64,000 nt of DNA from Halocafeteria seosinensis (GCA_001687465.1 LVLI01000549.1:1-64000), one strand, 5' to 3'. Shown: positions 31,572 through 43,525, numbered from the stretch's first letter. The notes: generated from the letters alone by a model not told the origin. Numbers and translations: made by a program.

Positions 31572-34142
31572 ATGGTGATTGTCTGGGTACTCCCGTATTG
31601 TATCCTCTCTGCTTACCGTGTTTTGGTTGGGCTTACATTGTTCTGTGCGAGCAAAAGAAGCAGGTCTTTCTCTTTTCCAGACAGCCTCGGAGAAATGGCA
31701 AAAGGACGAGAAGTTACTGAAGTTAGTCCCATCAGCAGACAACGAGATCGTAGTGGTACGGGTACCGCAACCCACAATGAGACGGAGGACGCCTCTCTAT
31801 ACAGCCTAAGGGAGAACCTATGGTATCAAGCCTTCGTTGGCGTTGGTTTCGTCGTTGGTCTTGGTGCTACCTTATGGAATTTAGATGAAGAGAGACGACA
31901 GCAGTTTGCTTTTATCGCCGGAATATGTATTCTTATAGCAGGACTGTACCACTTCGTCATGCCTAATTTAACTCTGAGTAAGACAAGCAAACGCTGACAT
32001 TCAAAACCGGGTTACTGTAGGAACTATTCTTTCTGGTCTGTATGGCTTTGCTTGCAGGAGGGAGTGACTCAGGCCCGAACTCGACACAAGGTAGGCCACT
32101 TACATGATGTGGGAATGCATGTCACAGTTGAAAATATAATAATAAAAACTACCGCAGAAGTGTACTTTACCAGTGCCGATGTTCAGTCTTTAAAGAAACG
32201 TCTGCGGGAGAATATTCTACTACGCCGAGCCGCAGCACTTAGTGAAGAAACATACAAGTTCCAAGGAGTTTGCGACGAGAGTCATGTGGAGAGTAAATTG
32301 CATGATATGATACCAAACGGAAACTTCGTCGACAAAAGCAGCATATACCGAGAGTGTATGGAGCGGTCGCCTGAGAAGACTCTAGGAGTACAGCTGGCAA
32401 CATTTCCCCGTCGATTTGGGAAGACGACCTGGCTTTCCTTTATGGACCTCGCAGTAGGTCCCAAACTTTGGAAGAAGCCACTGGAAACAAGGAAGAGATT
32501 TTATCGTTCGCTAGCTACCCTAAGAGAAGGAAAATGGTTTTTGCGATCCCCGGTAAGACCCGTTGTCAGGATCAGCATGGCAAGTATCGATTCAGGAGAG
32601 AGTATGCAGCTAATTATCAAAGGCATATTCGAAAAGTACGGAATACGATCCGCGGTGGGTCTTCCTTTCGGTGGAGGATACCTGCAACGGGCTTTTCAAG
32701 CGCTTGAAGGGATCTACGAACAAGCGATCAACGAATTAGATGTGGAGGAGCCCGATTTGGATGTTCGAACACATGCTTCATCGTCGGTGTTAGTTCTTGT
32801 AGATGAGTATGACAAACCTTACCGGGACTATGAAACTGAAACAAAGGCTAAGGAAAAGAATACTGTTTCAAATATTATCCGCTGCCAGGACGTTTTTTTT
32901 GCATGCTTAAAAGACCTTCTCGAGAGCAGTACGATTTGGGGTGTGTGCATTGTGTCATTGATTCCTCTTGGAAAAGCTGGTCTTTCGGTGCTCCAATGCA
33001 CTCAGGCGTTGACGTTTCGAAAGAAGTTCCATAATCTATTTGGTATCGCTGAAACGGAGCTTTTGTGTGCTCTAGAGGAACAAGCAAGTCAGTCAATGTC
33101 TTTGACCAACGTTCTCGAGTGGGCCGCAACTCCGGAGGTAGCTATCGTCGAACCCAACAGCTCGTGGGTGCAAAAGCGGGAGCAGCTCTTAACTTACCTC
33201 CGCTCAAAAGTCAATGGCTTTTGCATGGCCCTTGATTTGACCGAGCGACTACAGCCGCTCTACAGTCCACTTGACGTAGTGAAGATGCTGTTGCACGTGC
33301 AAGAGTCTAAACCCGAGTTCCCGGAGCTGCAATGGCTTTATAATTCTCGAAGCCCGTATGCCCACCTTCTGAAGAAGATTGGGCGCGAGGGTTTCCGAAA
33401 CGCTATGATAGGTGGTATTGTGAATGCTACGTACTTTCAGCAACGTCAGGCACTATCAGAATACTATGGAAATGATTTCGGGGCGCATTGTTCTCTGCTT
33501 TTCTTTTTGGGCTTACTACAGGTCTCTTGGACTGATGGTAGGAAAGTGGCGCTTGTACCTTCCGACGATGGCCGAAGTTTGTTAGCAAAGATAGAGCTTC
33601 TGGATTGGACCTTTCCGAGACTGAACGCATTACCCGAGAGACAAGTGGACCGCTTCCGTAAAAATCCTACCACCTTGATACAGAAAATTGTGGAATGCAT
33701 TTTGAAGAGTGCCAGGAGAGTAGGCATAAATTACAGGGATCAGACCAACGAACCGCGGGAAATTCCTTTCCAGGGTGCGGCATACCATTGCTTGTACGAC
33801 GTGCTGTACCACCGGCGGATATCTCTGTCAATAGAGACCTATATCAGGAATGATCGAAAGAGAATCGATATAAAATGCGTCGTGGATAGTCTTCTTACTG
33901 TCATCATAGAATTGAAGATGCTCAGAACGAAAAATTTCAGCAAGATGAAGCTCAGAGAGGCTTTAAACCAAGCAATTGATTATACGCGTCGCTTGAATCA
34001 AACTGCTGATAACTGCTTTCTTATCGGGGCTGTGATGCACTGGCATACGTCGAAAGTCTACGTCTCCCACAGACAGTTTGCGGAGGGAATCGACGATGAG
34101 CCTCACTATGACTCATACAACGTTTTTGGTCTACATAAATAA
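31572..34142 (+). CDS. AAA-ATPase-like/PD-(D/E)XK protein with membrane-spanning N-terminus
   Basis: Exons 31572-31977, 32058-32090 and 32158-34142 join in phase (807 aa) through introns of 80 and 67 nt, the local norm. The N-terminus is hydrophobic (VIVWVLPYCILSAYRVLVGL), and two further spans lie at AFVGVGFVVGLGATLW and FAFIAGICILIAGLYHFV. The ATPase part has a Walker A-like PRRFGKTT and a Walker B VLVLVDEYDKP, as in the AAA-ATPase_like (PF09820) family. The C-terminus has RIDIKCVVDSLLTVIIELKM, matching the D...ExK core of the nuclease domain that usually accompanies this ATPase. Such proteins are common in bacteria and some protists with unknown function. The start could instead be the ATG at 31695. 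If the introns are not real, the ATPase part would begin at the ATG at 32115. Confidence 0.7.
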
Positions 34143-35424
34143 ATAAGGTGAACACAAATGCACCTCATGTACTGGAGTTAGAGATGCTGCCTGTGAAACT
34201 TCCCTTTGGTCAGGAGGATCGGGATTGGGACATTTTGATGAATCCCTTCTACAGTATGGCGAATACCGTGTTTATAAAGATATCACAGGTATATCTATAT
34301 GCTATTAGATAAGGGGAATCTGATGATGTACTGTATGTGGTTTGTTGGATAAACGCTTTGTTGGGGAGGACGATCGTCGATCAGTCTAAAGTCCTATCGA
34401 AAGATTGTTCGAATAAAGTACTTAGTGAAATTTGTGCTGGGTGAAAGAACTCCACTAGAGCATGTATTATTTATTATTATTATTTATTATTATTTTTTGG
34501 CTTCGAGGGCCATATGGCTCCATGTCTGCCACAGAATGCGATGAGCAGATCTCGAGCGTATACAGCGGCAGAAACAGGGGCTGTTTAATGCGTTCTCATG
34601 ATGCTACCGCCTGTCTTTCCGTGGAATTTACTCTATGTGGATTCACCCAGTGATAGAAGACCTAAGCGATGAGGAAGTAGGGCTGTTGGATGTGTAATGG
34701 TGAGTGGAACAGGAAGAAACTGGTGTACCACACGGTACTTGGTAGTGGATTTCTGTTCCCCTCAATAAATACCGTCATAGAAGGAAGAACCACCATCAGT
34801 ACAGTTTATGTACCTGCTAGGGTAACATTCCCCTGTTACCAAAGGTAAAGCAAGTACAGCTGCTACGGACCACGGCCCCCATACAATCGTACAACCGTAC
34901 CACTTCGGGACTTATTCCCACCGGAGCTCATTCTTCGTCGCTGTGGCATCCTTTGCATAGGAAGAAAGCAATCTCAAAGAAAGGAAACACAAGTGGGCAA
35001 ACAAAGACTGTTTCAGAGCATTCTTAGTGCAACTTTCTACAACGGAACAGTTGCACAAGACTTGTTGGGGTACCGGTAATACATGGGTATAAATTAAAGA
35101 AAGAACGCACTTCCTTACACCGACGCTCCTCACCAATCAAACAAGGCTATCAACCGCATGTACGTTACAAAAAGTCCAACCTAAAGGATTGTAGCTACAG
35201 CTCACTTCCAGGGGGTAGACTCTACCGGTAGATTCCAGCTTTGTCCTGAAGAACACTTTCCGCATCTCGTGTTGTTTGTCGCGTTCTAGCTCCATGTTGA
35301 GTGCACAGTGCACTGCAAATTTAACTAGTTGTTGCGAAGCAAGGATACATAGTGGTTGGAATTGTCCGTATCGGTCTTTCTCGTTAATTTGTCTCGAAAG
35401 AATACACAGAAGGGGAAAAGGAAG
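34143..35424. other. Intergenic region with an AT-rich run
   Basis: I see no gene in this 1.3-kb stretch. A TTATTATTATT-rich simple run lies at about 34464-34498. Short frames on the minus strand near 35137-35442 lack recognisable motifs. Confidence 0.5.
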
Positions 35425-35939
35425 ATGTCGTCCCAGGTGCACGCTCTACGCAAAGCCGAAAAGGATGCTATGGAGATGATTCAGGCGGCTCGAGATGGTA
35501 TGTCGGCGGTCATATACTTTCTTTAGTATATTTCCTTTGATACTGACTTGTTTTGGAGGTGCGATTCGATGTGTACAGAGCGCCGAACGCGTCTGAAACA
35601 GGCCGTCAAAGATGCCGATGAGGAAATCGCTGAGTATGAACGCCAGGAAATGGAGCGATTAGACCGTACACACCCTCCGGTATCGGAGACAGAGAAGGAA
35701 AAAGAGAAATCATCCGAGTCGAAACAGGCTGATGAGAAGATAAAACACATGCAGTAAGTGAGCATCCTACCAGCTGCTGCAGAACAAGCAAGCTCATGGG
35801 TGGGATGTATGAGAGTATGTCTTACATGTTAGCGATATGAGTTTTGCGATCTTGTTTTCTTTCGTGCAGCAAGGAATTCGAAGAAAATAGGCAAAATGCC
35901 AAAGACTTCTTGATTCATGTTGTCACCAACGTAGAGTAG
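35425..35939 (+). CDS. V-type H+-ATPase subunit G
   Basis: Exons 35425-35497, 35579-35753 and 35870-35939 give 105 aa, close to the usual length (about 110-120). The N-terminus has the family pattern HALRKAEKDAMEMIQAARDE followed by RRTRLKQAVKDADEEIAEYE. A charged coiled coil and a short C-terminal helix (KEFEENRQNAKDFLIHVV) complete it. Subunit G forms part of the peripheral stalk that links V1 and V0 in vacuolar and endosomal proton pumping. All three exons join in phase at GT..AG introns. Confidence 0.85.
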
Positions 35940-36385
35940 AAAGCGGGCATAGAATGCACAGCTTTTGAATGCACAGCTTTTCTTCGGCAAGAAAATGTAC
36001 GCGGCTCAGATCACTCTTTTGTAGTTCACCTTCGATGTGAATTGATGTTCGATTGTAGATAGCCGATTCATTTTGCTTCCTCTTTCTCTTGTAAGTACCA
36101 GCGCTGGTGAGACCGGAAATCTGCCATGTCTGTAGTAGCGTAGATATATTAGGGCATCCCGAGACGCTCGGTAGCATGATCTATTTTGTTTTTCTGGCTG
36201 CCATATGAACCATAACACAACACGCAACCGATAATTAAATTACATTATGGATACGGAAGGAACCCTTGTCTTATTTTACGCGACGCATTCCACATTTTGT
36301 GACCGCGGCAACATAATTTGAGTTGACACACCAATTGCAGCGCACAGTTCGAGACAAAACACACTTGGATCCGGTGTTCTCTTGA
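35940..36385. other. Spacer after V-ATPase G
   Basis: No supported gene or RNA is seen here. Confidence 0.5.
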
Positions 36386-37234
36386 CTATTGGTTTGGATT
36401 CGAGTCATTGACACTGTAAGTGACCGCTCTTTTATTCACATGTTTCCAGACAAGCTTCAAAAACTGACCGCTGCTTCTTTGCTTTACGTACTGCCGTCGA
36501 AACTCCATGAATTGTCTTATCGTCTGGCTTTTGCGTGGAAATTTGTGTAAAAAATGGGCTACTGTGTCGCCCATACCAAGGACAAAATCGACCATGGATG
36601 AACGACTTTCTTCCGGCACCGCGGTGGTCGTCTTGAGCCATTTCAACCTAATCATAGAGCCTTCTAAATTGACAAAATCCGCGTTGACACCATCCTGTTC
36701 ATATATTTTGCCCAAAATATATTCTTTGGTCTTTGTTGTGTCCATGCAAGATACACTTGGTCCTTTTGCGTAGAGAAGACCGGATTGTTGCCCAGGAAAT
36801 CCAATAAGACACACCGTAATGTCTTCCCTTAAACACAGAACACGCAAGACAATCACTGATTGGCCCAATTTCCGGAACGGGTAGTTCTGGTAGCTAGCAA
36901 ATAAAGACCGGCCATCCTTTTCGTCGATGCGTCGACTAATATCTTGAAATGCTTTCCATATGCAGTCCGTCACGAATCCGACATCCATGCCAGCGTACAA
37001 TTTTTTCCAGACAACAGACTCGACACCAACATCCTTCAGGAGTGCATTGTGCGCAAAATATTCATACAATGAATTATACTGGAGGACAGAGAGGTGAGCT
37101 TCCCGCCATCGGGACGGTGTACTAGGCCCATGCCGCGTCAACTTCGCCTTCCGCGTTGGAACACGTTCAGGCGTGTACGGCTGTCGTTCGATGCCGGGGC
37201 GGTTTGCTGCTGAACGTGTCAGCTTTGGACACAT
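36386..37234 (-). CDS. Unrecognised single-exon protein
   Basis: This 282-aa protein starts at the ATG at 37234. The first ~45 residues are basic and Pro/Arg-rich (PTRKAKLTRHGPSTPSRW), possibly a disordered or targeting tail. The rest looks globular with alternating strands (LGQSVIVLRVLCLREDITVCLIGFPG) and a C-terminal basic helix (MEFRRQYVKQRSSGQFLKLVWKHVNKR). I recognise no family, no catalytic motif and no membrane span. Confidence 0.6.
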   Translation of the reverse strand: MCPKLTRSAANRPGIERQPYTPERVPTRKAKLTRHGPSTPSRWREAHLSVLQYNSLYEYFAHNALLKDVGVESVVWKKLYAGMDVGFVTDCIWKAFQDISRRIDEKDGRSLFASYQNYPFRKLGQSVIVLRVLCLREDITVCLIGFPGQQSGLLYAKGPSVSCMDTTKTKEYILGKIYEQDGVNADFVNLEGSMIRLKWLKTTTAVPEESRSSMVDFVLGMGDTVAHFLHKFPRKSQTIRQFMEFRRQYVKQRSSGQFLKLVWKHVNKRAVTYSVNDSNPNQ

Positions 37235-38146
37235 TTTGATACACGAAATGCAAATATGATTACCTACAGCAACGACGATAGATCCTACAATACAATACAG
37301 TCGTTCGTATATAGCCTGGCAAAACTACAAACCTACGCCACTTCTTCGCCGGTGCTGCGAGTTTTTTTCACCGAGAAATTTATATCAGGCCCGTCCGCGT
37401 GTGTAATAGTATTGCTCCTACCGGAAGATGTGTAGGCCTGTCCGTGTGCAAACTTTCCCATCCTGCGTTGTATCCTCTTCACATCGTTTGCATAGTCCCA
37501 AGTCCCTGCATATCTCCCCTGGTCCGATTTGGCGCCGTGGAAATTGCTTTTTTGGGATACGTACAACCAATAACGAGGGCAGGAAGAAAAAACAGTGTTA
37601 ACTCAACCTAAAGGCGACTGTACCGCTGAGAGAAAAAACAAACAATACTCGTAGCCATCCGTGGAGTTGTACATAAAGTTGTTTCGAGTCGAAAAACTTT
37701 CGGCAAAGGACCAAGAAGAGTGTGTCAACTTGTCAAGATGGAAGAAATAGAAGAGAATGAAAACGAAAATGACATGTCGACGCACAACTTCCAATTCCAA
37801 AGACCATGTACGGTATACAACTAAGAAAAATCGTCGAATAACATGCGCGCGATGACTCAGTAGTCGACAGCAACCAACTCGAAAGACGTCCTTGAATTTA
37901 ATCCGAACGGCTACTCTACTTGTATGGTAAAAGAAATGCGGTTGACATTGCTTACATTGGGAGAGGCAAAACTACTGTACTCTTATATTCGTTCAATAGC
38001 TGTTCCATTCATACTCCGCAGTCCCGTATCCTCCCTACTTACATAGCCGAATTGTATTTTGTTTTATAGAACCAATTGTGATAATTAACATTGCGAGCAA
38101 GTTATTGTTATTCCATCATTATCCGTTCAACTTTACCAGTATGCTT
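37235..38146. other. Intergenic region
   Basis: I see no supported gene in these 912 bases; the open frames are short and carry no recognised domain. Confidence 0.5.
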
Positions 38147-38573
38147 CTACTCGTTTCCTTCCATCCCATATTCACGGCGGAACTCTTGTCGAGCTTTCTC
38201 TGCCACCTCTGGGTCTATTTTTCCCGTCATTGGGTCAGTCCCTAAGGGTCTTCGGAAGAGTAAAATATGAGGTTCCGGTCTGTATTCACAAGGATACCTC
38301 AAGCAGTCCAGAGGGTACATGTTGGTTTGACCAGCCTGAAGAACCACTTACCGATGCAAAGCGTAATGTGTCCATCCACGACTCTGTAGAGACAGCAAGA
38401 GCAAACACACATTATTCACACCCAACGGCATTTTCATTGGATGCACTTTAGATATACGTACTTGTTGAATACCTATACTCCTCCATTCTTGTTCCGAAAG
38501 TAATCTAGACTCTGGCACACTCTTCGCCAGTTCCTTTGGGAGTATAACGTGGCGGTACTCATAGTTATCGTCA
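38147..38573 (-). CDS. CKS1: Cyclin-dependent kinase regulatory subunit CKS1 (first exon not located)
   Basis: Three exons are clear, complement of 38147-38279, 38352-38383 and 38462-38573. They encode the conserved CKS core: YEYRHVILPKELAKSVP, then LSEQEWRSIGIQQSRGWTHY, then HRPEPHILLFRRPLGTDP. The family binds CDK1 and phosphorylated substrates; the HxPEPHILLFRRP segment forms the beta hinge and strand. The first ~10 residues must come from an exon upstream of 38573. A candidate ATG (MASES...) near 38651-38666 does not join in phase with confidence. A short polar tail follows the core. Confidence 0.85.
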
Positions 38574-39704
38574 CTGCGTAGTATGGAGAAAGAAAAGACA
38601 CACAAGTCAGATTCCGGGACTCCACGCGAAACTTTCAGAAGCCATCAACATTAAGAACAACAGCCATCCCACAACCAGAATGTGCGTAGAATTTTTTGGC
38701 GCATCGTTGAAGCCCCATAAACGGCTGGTAGAACATTCCACAGGGGCCGCCAAGGGGAACAAAAAAGGTTTTTTGAATCTTTCAAATAGCATTTTCCCAT
38801 TTTTCGCACCGCACTCGACGTAGTCATGTGCCACATGCATGCTTTCCCATCATAATGCGAGGAAACGAGCGCACATGTTTTGCGAACCATTTGAACCTCC
38901 TGGGATAGGGTATTCCACCCTGCAATGCGCTCAGGCCTCTCCAGGTTTCTCTCACGCATTTACTCCACCCCACTTCACACAGGTCAATGGCAATATAATG
39001 CCCTTCTCTTGTGTTCTCGATTAGACCACTTGGCCTAGCGCAGGGAGCCTCAATACCCAGACGCATTCATGGAGAACATTCATGTAAACGCCCATGGACG
39101 CGCGTATTTTGCTCGGGGAACTCAAAAAACCAGCACGAGAATATCTTTCTCACGAGGGAGTGTATCACTTACCAGTACTTTTCTGAGTACTCAATTCGGG
39201 ACCGTATATCCTGAGGCATTTTTATGTATAGTGTTTGTGTGTCCTTTCTGTAAAACGGAGATCCTATTAAATGGAGCTCTCGAGGATTTGGCGCGAAAAA
39301 CCCTTGCTCGCGGCAAAATTCAATGAATGCTACACGACAATAGCCAATTGGGCAACGTAAGAATATCGCTAGCTATTTTCTTTTTGTAGAAATGTTTTAT
39401 GAACAGTTAATCGGTTATGTACCAATCCCATGAAATGATCACTTATGGAAAATTCTGGCAAGTGTTCCACGTTGAAGTCTTGCTAAACGCTCGTTTTCCG
39501 CACAAAATGGGTGTGTTGGAATTCAAAAACGTACAGTGTCCAGTGTTGCAGTGCTACCAACAATGTCTAGTGTCAGTAGTACAATACAGTAGTGCCTAAC
39601 CTAGTCTAGTAATTCGTCTGTTATGTATCCGTAGAAAAAGGGTGGTACTTTCGGCCAGCTCTGCACAGTGCAAGTGTATTTTCTCCCGCACACACACACA
39701 CACG

Positions 39705-39738
<34 letters not shown>

Positions 39739-40381
39739 CCGTATATATATATATATGTGACAGATAGCCCTTTCTCCCGTGCTAAAACTGCCGAGGCAGT
39801 GCGGACTCATCTGGTTCATACACTGTATTGAATCAGAAATAACGATCGCGCAGGAGTGGAGGTTACTGTCAAACGTTTAGACATACTGATACAGGTCAGT
39901 AACATTCTATCAGCCTGCTTAGAATTGATACTTGAGGCCAAGTCAAGTTCATGGTAACCTCGATTGGGACGAGTTCGGAAACCGGCAACAATTCCCTGGG
40001 AAACTTTTACCTCCCGCTCTCGAAATGGACTACAGAAACCGTCAATTGTAAGTACATGACATTCTTCAAATTATCCTGGCATATTTCGGCAACGGCGTCC
40101 GGCAACATGAGCAATCCAATCAGCTACACCAATCGTGGCATGCCACGCCATCCATATTTCATTCGGCCCTCCGTGCAGGTGCCTGTCTTTCTGTACTTAT
40201 GCTCCAGTCCCAGTGCAGTGTCCCATGAAGTGTGCTTTTTGCTCGAAGTCTTTGCATTCTAGTCAGTTCCGCCAGTGTGTCACGCAACGAGGTGTTCATA
40301 GTTTACTCAGCAACGTAATCTTGGCGAAATAAAACAGTGTCTTAACTGGATTTTTTTCCGTAAGGAACAATGAATTGTATC
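38574..40381. other. Intergenic region with a CA/TA microsatellite
   Basis: Apart from the possible first exon of CKS1 near its left end, I see no gene here. A simple repeat of CA then TA dinucleotides lies at about 39690-39756. Confidence 0.5.
39690..39756. repeat. (CA)n/(TA)n microsatellite
   Basis: An interrupted run of CA repeats passes into TA repeats, broken once by CCG. It lies in intergenic DNA. Confidence 0.9.
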
Positions 40382-41947
40382 CTATTCGCTACACCTTTTC
40401 CCGCGTTGAGGAGGAATATTCTGTTTCCCAGTTAACGATTCAGGCGTAACCGATGGAGTATAGGTCCTGGAAGGAGTAGAACACTGTGTGGTTGATGGGG
40501 AAGGAGTATTGCTAGTGGATGAAGAGGCGGTGCCTGTGGCTGAACGCGTTGACGTTAGGGTTCCCGACGCACTAGCACTCCCAGTAGGTGTTGGAGTCAT
40601 ACTGGGCATTTGGAAGCGCAGAATCGGTAGGTTGCTAGCACTCGTTTCATCTAAAGTCCATACAGCTTCCGACCATAAGGGCTTTTGTCCAGAATGGTAT
40701 AATTTACCTTCAATTTCCTTCAGGTTATCTGTGTTTCCTTGAGAGCGGTCGACGCCGCCAACTCCTATGAGTTTTCCTGGCCCGTTGTACACAGAGAACT
40801 CCACGTTGATGAAACCAGTTGCAGTGGCAACGACATGTCCAATGATTCCACCTGCCTCTGTTCCTGTGATAGATCCTGCCGTATATGTATTGAGAACATG
40901 CACAATTCCGCTCGGCGCTTCGGTTTCACCTCCAGTCATTGCACCACAGACACCACCAGATCTCTTCCCGACGATTTCCCCTCTGGTATAGCAATCTTCA
41001 ATGCGTACTTCTCCGTTATCCTCTGCCGTATCTCTTCCCGCTATACCTCCGCTATGAAGGCCAGATATATTCCCAAGAGTGTAGCATTCCTTAATGTACA
41101 TAAATCCATGATTAGACGCAGCACCGCTTACAATACCACCAGCGTTGTCACCTCTTATATCGCCAACGGAGTGGCATTGCTCTATAAACACGCTTCCGCG
41201 ATGCGTTCCAACAGGGCTTCCGCAAATACCACCAGCCCATGGCCCCTTGATGTCCCCTTTTGAATGACAATTGCTGACGTTTGCAATACCATTATCATAT
41301 CCCACTTTCCTTCCAATTATACCGCCTGCCCGATTGCCCATAGTTCCCGTTGAGTAGGAGTTCGAAATCTTGATTTGCCCATAATTCCTACCGCTCTGGT
41401 ACCCGCAAATTCCACCTCCTCCCCAATTGTCAATCGCTCCTGTTGAGCTGCAGGATTCTACGATGAAGTATTGCTGCCGACTTTGAACTATGAAGCCGGC
41501 TTTAGATGCAATTCTCCCATTTCGAAGATGAACATTCTTTATAGTGGGTGCTTCAGCGAAGCTGGTGACACCTTCTATAGTGAAAAGTCCATCGAAATCA
41601 AGAATGCCATCCAAATCAATAGCGTTTCCATAACCTCCATCGAATATCTCATTCCTGCCTAACGAGATGTGGTGCTGTTCTGAATACTCCCATCGAAGCG
41701 TCTTGCACACGAGTCTGAACGTATTCGTCTCCCGCTCGAAGCGAAAACAGGGCTCGCTCCCGTTTACGATGCTCTCCCTCAAGTCTGTAGTTCTGGCCGA
41801 AAGGCAATACTGCGTTGTCCATGCGAGAACCAAGACAAACGTCACGGTCACGGTGGAAAAGACATCAGCGCGTTTCCGGACGGAAAGAATGCGTAAAGAA
41901 AGCAGACTGTTTAACGGAGTGAGATGCACACCACGGTTGAGCAACAT
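40382..41947 (-). CDS. Secreted or cell-surface GLUG-repeat protein with Ser/Thr stalk
   Basis: This 521-aa single-exon protein starts at the ATG at 41947. A hydrophobic segment near residues 30-50 (VTVTFVLVLAWTTQYCLSA) suggests a signal peptide or anchor after a basic N-terminus. Between about residues 170 and 390 there are seven repeats of ~30 residues built around AGGI(C/I)G or close variants (GGGGICGYQSG, AGGIIGRKVG, SGGIAGRDT), the GLUG pattern. These probably form a beta-helix. The C-terminus is a Ser/Thr/Pro-rich stalk with SxT repeats. GLUG repeats occur in bacterial adhesins and in algal and viral surface proteins; here adhesion or a wall role is inferred. The base composition is like the neighbours. 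Confidence 0.7.
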   Translation of the reverse strand: MLLNRGVHLTPLNSLLSLRILSVRKRADVFSTVTVTFVLVLAWTTQYCLSARTTDLRESIVNGSEPCFRFERETNTFRLVCKTLRWEYSEQHHISLGRNEIFDGGYGNAIDLDGILDFDGLFTIEGVTSFAEAPTIKNVHLRNGRIASKAGFIVQSRQQYFIVESCSSTGAIDNWGGGGICGYQSGRNYGQIKISNSYSTGTMGNRAGGIIGRKVGYDNGIANVSNCHSKGDIKGPWAGGICGSPVGTHRGSVFIEQCHSVGDIRGDNAGGIVSGAASNHGFMYIKECYTLGNISGLHSGGIAGRDTAEDNGEVRIEDCYTRGEIVGKRSGGVCGAMTGGETEAPSGIVHVLNTYTAGSITGTEAGGIIGHVVATATGFINVEFSVYNGPGKLIGVGGVDRSQGNTDNLKEIEGKLYHSGQKPLWSEAVWTLDETSASNLPILRFQMPSMTPTPTGSASASGTLTSTRSATGTASSSTSNTPSPSTTQCSTPSRTYTPSVTPESLTGKQNIPPQRGKRCSE

Positions 41948-42883
41948 ACTCTCATCCCTCTTATTCTACGTCGTTGTACCTCGAAGTTATTTTCTTAAGT
42001 ACCAATGGTAGTTCAGCCGTAATTTTGTCCGGAACCCGGGGTTTCCAGTAATACACACACTGTTCATGAGAATTGCGTCAACAACATGTAGTATGCTGCC
42101 AGCTCAAGAAGCACGTGGAATCTACCCGTTTCTTTTTTTGCGCCGTGTGTTTGTAACTGTGTCACAGTGAAAATGATCTTGGGCTCCAGAATCTAAGCCC
42201 AGATATCAGCAGAATCCACTGATGAAGCAAGAAACCCCGGCCTTCCGCTGTTGTACGCTACTTCGGTAGTTCCTGCTCTATTAAGAGGAGAAAAGTGGTT
42301 TATACGTATAATGTGCTCCATGCTGCTTCTGACACTCGTCTGTGGATAGTTGGACGGAAATATACATGTCACGTCTTCCGAGCGCCAGTGGATCACACTT
42401 AAATAGTGCCTCAATCACTATCACTGGTGAACTGGGAAGAGTGGAGCTGTTTCAGTCTTGAGGAGGTACCGAACACACTGGAAAAGAGTAAAGCAAGTTG
42501 CTTTAAGCAACAAGTTGCCGACAACATATGATCAATGAAATGACTGTTTCGAAGTCGAGGAAGCGCAGGCAGTCCGGGGAGGCCAGGGACGCAGCCTTGG
42601 CTAACGGAAAAACGGTGTAGAATTCGGGAAGGGATAGATCGACTTCGACGGTCGGAGGAGTGGTCTTTCGCATGCTAAACGGTGGCGAGGTAAACGGGGA
42701 GAGGACGTTTATTGTGTATGTATCCAATGAATTCGCTATTGCTTAAGCAATTACTTAGTTTATCGAATCGACGCTGTACTGTTGGCTACAGGCTTCTGCC
42801 ATCGTTATTAAAAAAGAATAACAATTATTGGAATCCTCCACCTTGTATATCATCAGAAAAGTCTCTGAAATGTTCGCACTAAG
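41948..42883. other. Intergenic region
   Basis: No supported gene is seen in these 936 bases. Confidence 0.5.
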
Positions 42884-43525
42884 TTACTGGGCAGCTTCCT
42901 CCTTCTTCTGTTCTTCCTCTGGTTCATCGCCGATATCTCTCTGGGCTTCCTGTATGACGACTAAAGTGGCAGCATCTCCTGGAGCAATAATAAGTTCCTT
43001 CTTTGCCGTTCTTAACCTCAAGCACTGTACGAGAGGATCCATCTCCTGCATTTCAATGAGTGATCAATAGTAATTTGTTAGCGTCGCAGTGCGGCGCTAC
43101 TTACTTCCGATAGACTTTCTGTTCCTGAATGATGGTGATGCTGTTGATTATTACGGCCAAATAACTTTCGACAGCTTCTTTGGGATCGTTGGACTAACTG
43201 TGATACAAGGGCTGCATAATGTGTAACCGAAGCTGGGATAGTGGATGATGCCGGTGCTTCCGTTTCTCCTGGCATGCCAGACAGGGCTTCTTGAGCTCCA
43301 AGAGCACCCGTATTCCCATCGAAACCATTCTGGGACCACTTAACAGGAATTCCAGCTTCGTTTACAACCATATATCCTACAACTCCGGGTAAATGAAGCA
43401 GTGGCTTCATCGTGGCATCCACGTCTGGAGGACCTTCATCCTGCATTTCCCGTTACCAGAGACACTCAAGAGGATGGAAGCGTACTATAAGGAGAAAATA
43501 CAAGGCTTACATTTCGGTCTGCCAT
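42884..43525 (-). CDS. Roadblock/LC7-type dynein light chain with long insertion
   Basis: Exons are complement of 42884-43045, 43105-43440 and 43511-43525, joined in phase (170 aa). The first exon encodes only five residues (MADRN). The roadblock fold is recognisable: LLHLPGVVGYMVVNEAGIPVKW at the start, and in the last exon DPLVQCLRLRTAKKELIIAPGD followed by TLVVIQEA. The usual protein is ~96-100 aa. The extra length is a Gly/Pro/Ser-rich insertion between the first strands and the central helix, a His/Ser-rich linker near the exon 2/3 border, and an acidic tail. Roadblock proteins join cytoplasmic or ciliary dynein intermediate chains. Confidence 0.75.

Noticed and set aside
31515-31997. 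A stand-alone 160-aa membrane protein gene
   Set aside because: Its first codon is TTG and its frame joins in phase through two typical introns to the AAA-ATPase frame, so I treat it as the 5' part of that gene.
39601-39819. A Cys/Val-rich 72-aa ORF on the minus strand
   Set aside because: It is the translation of the CA/TA microsatellite.
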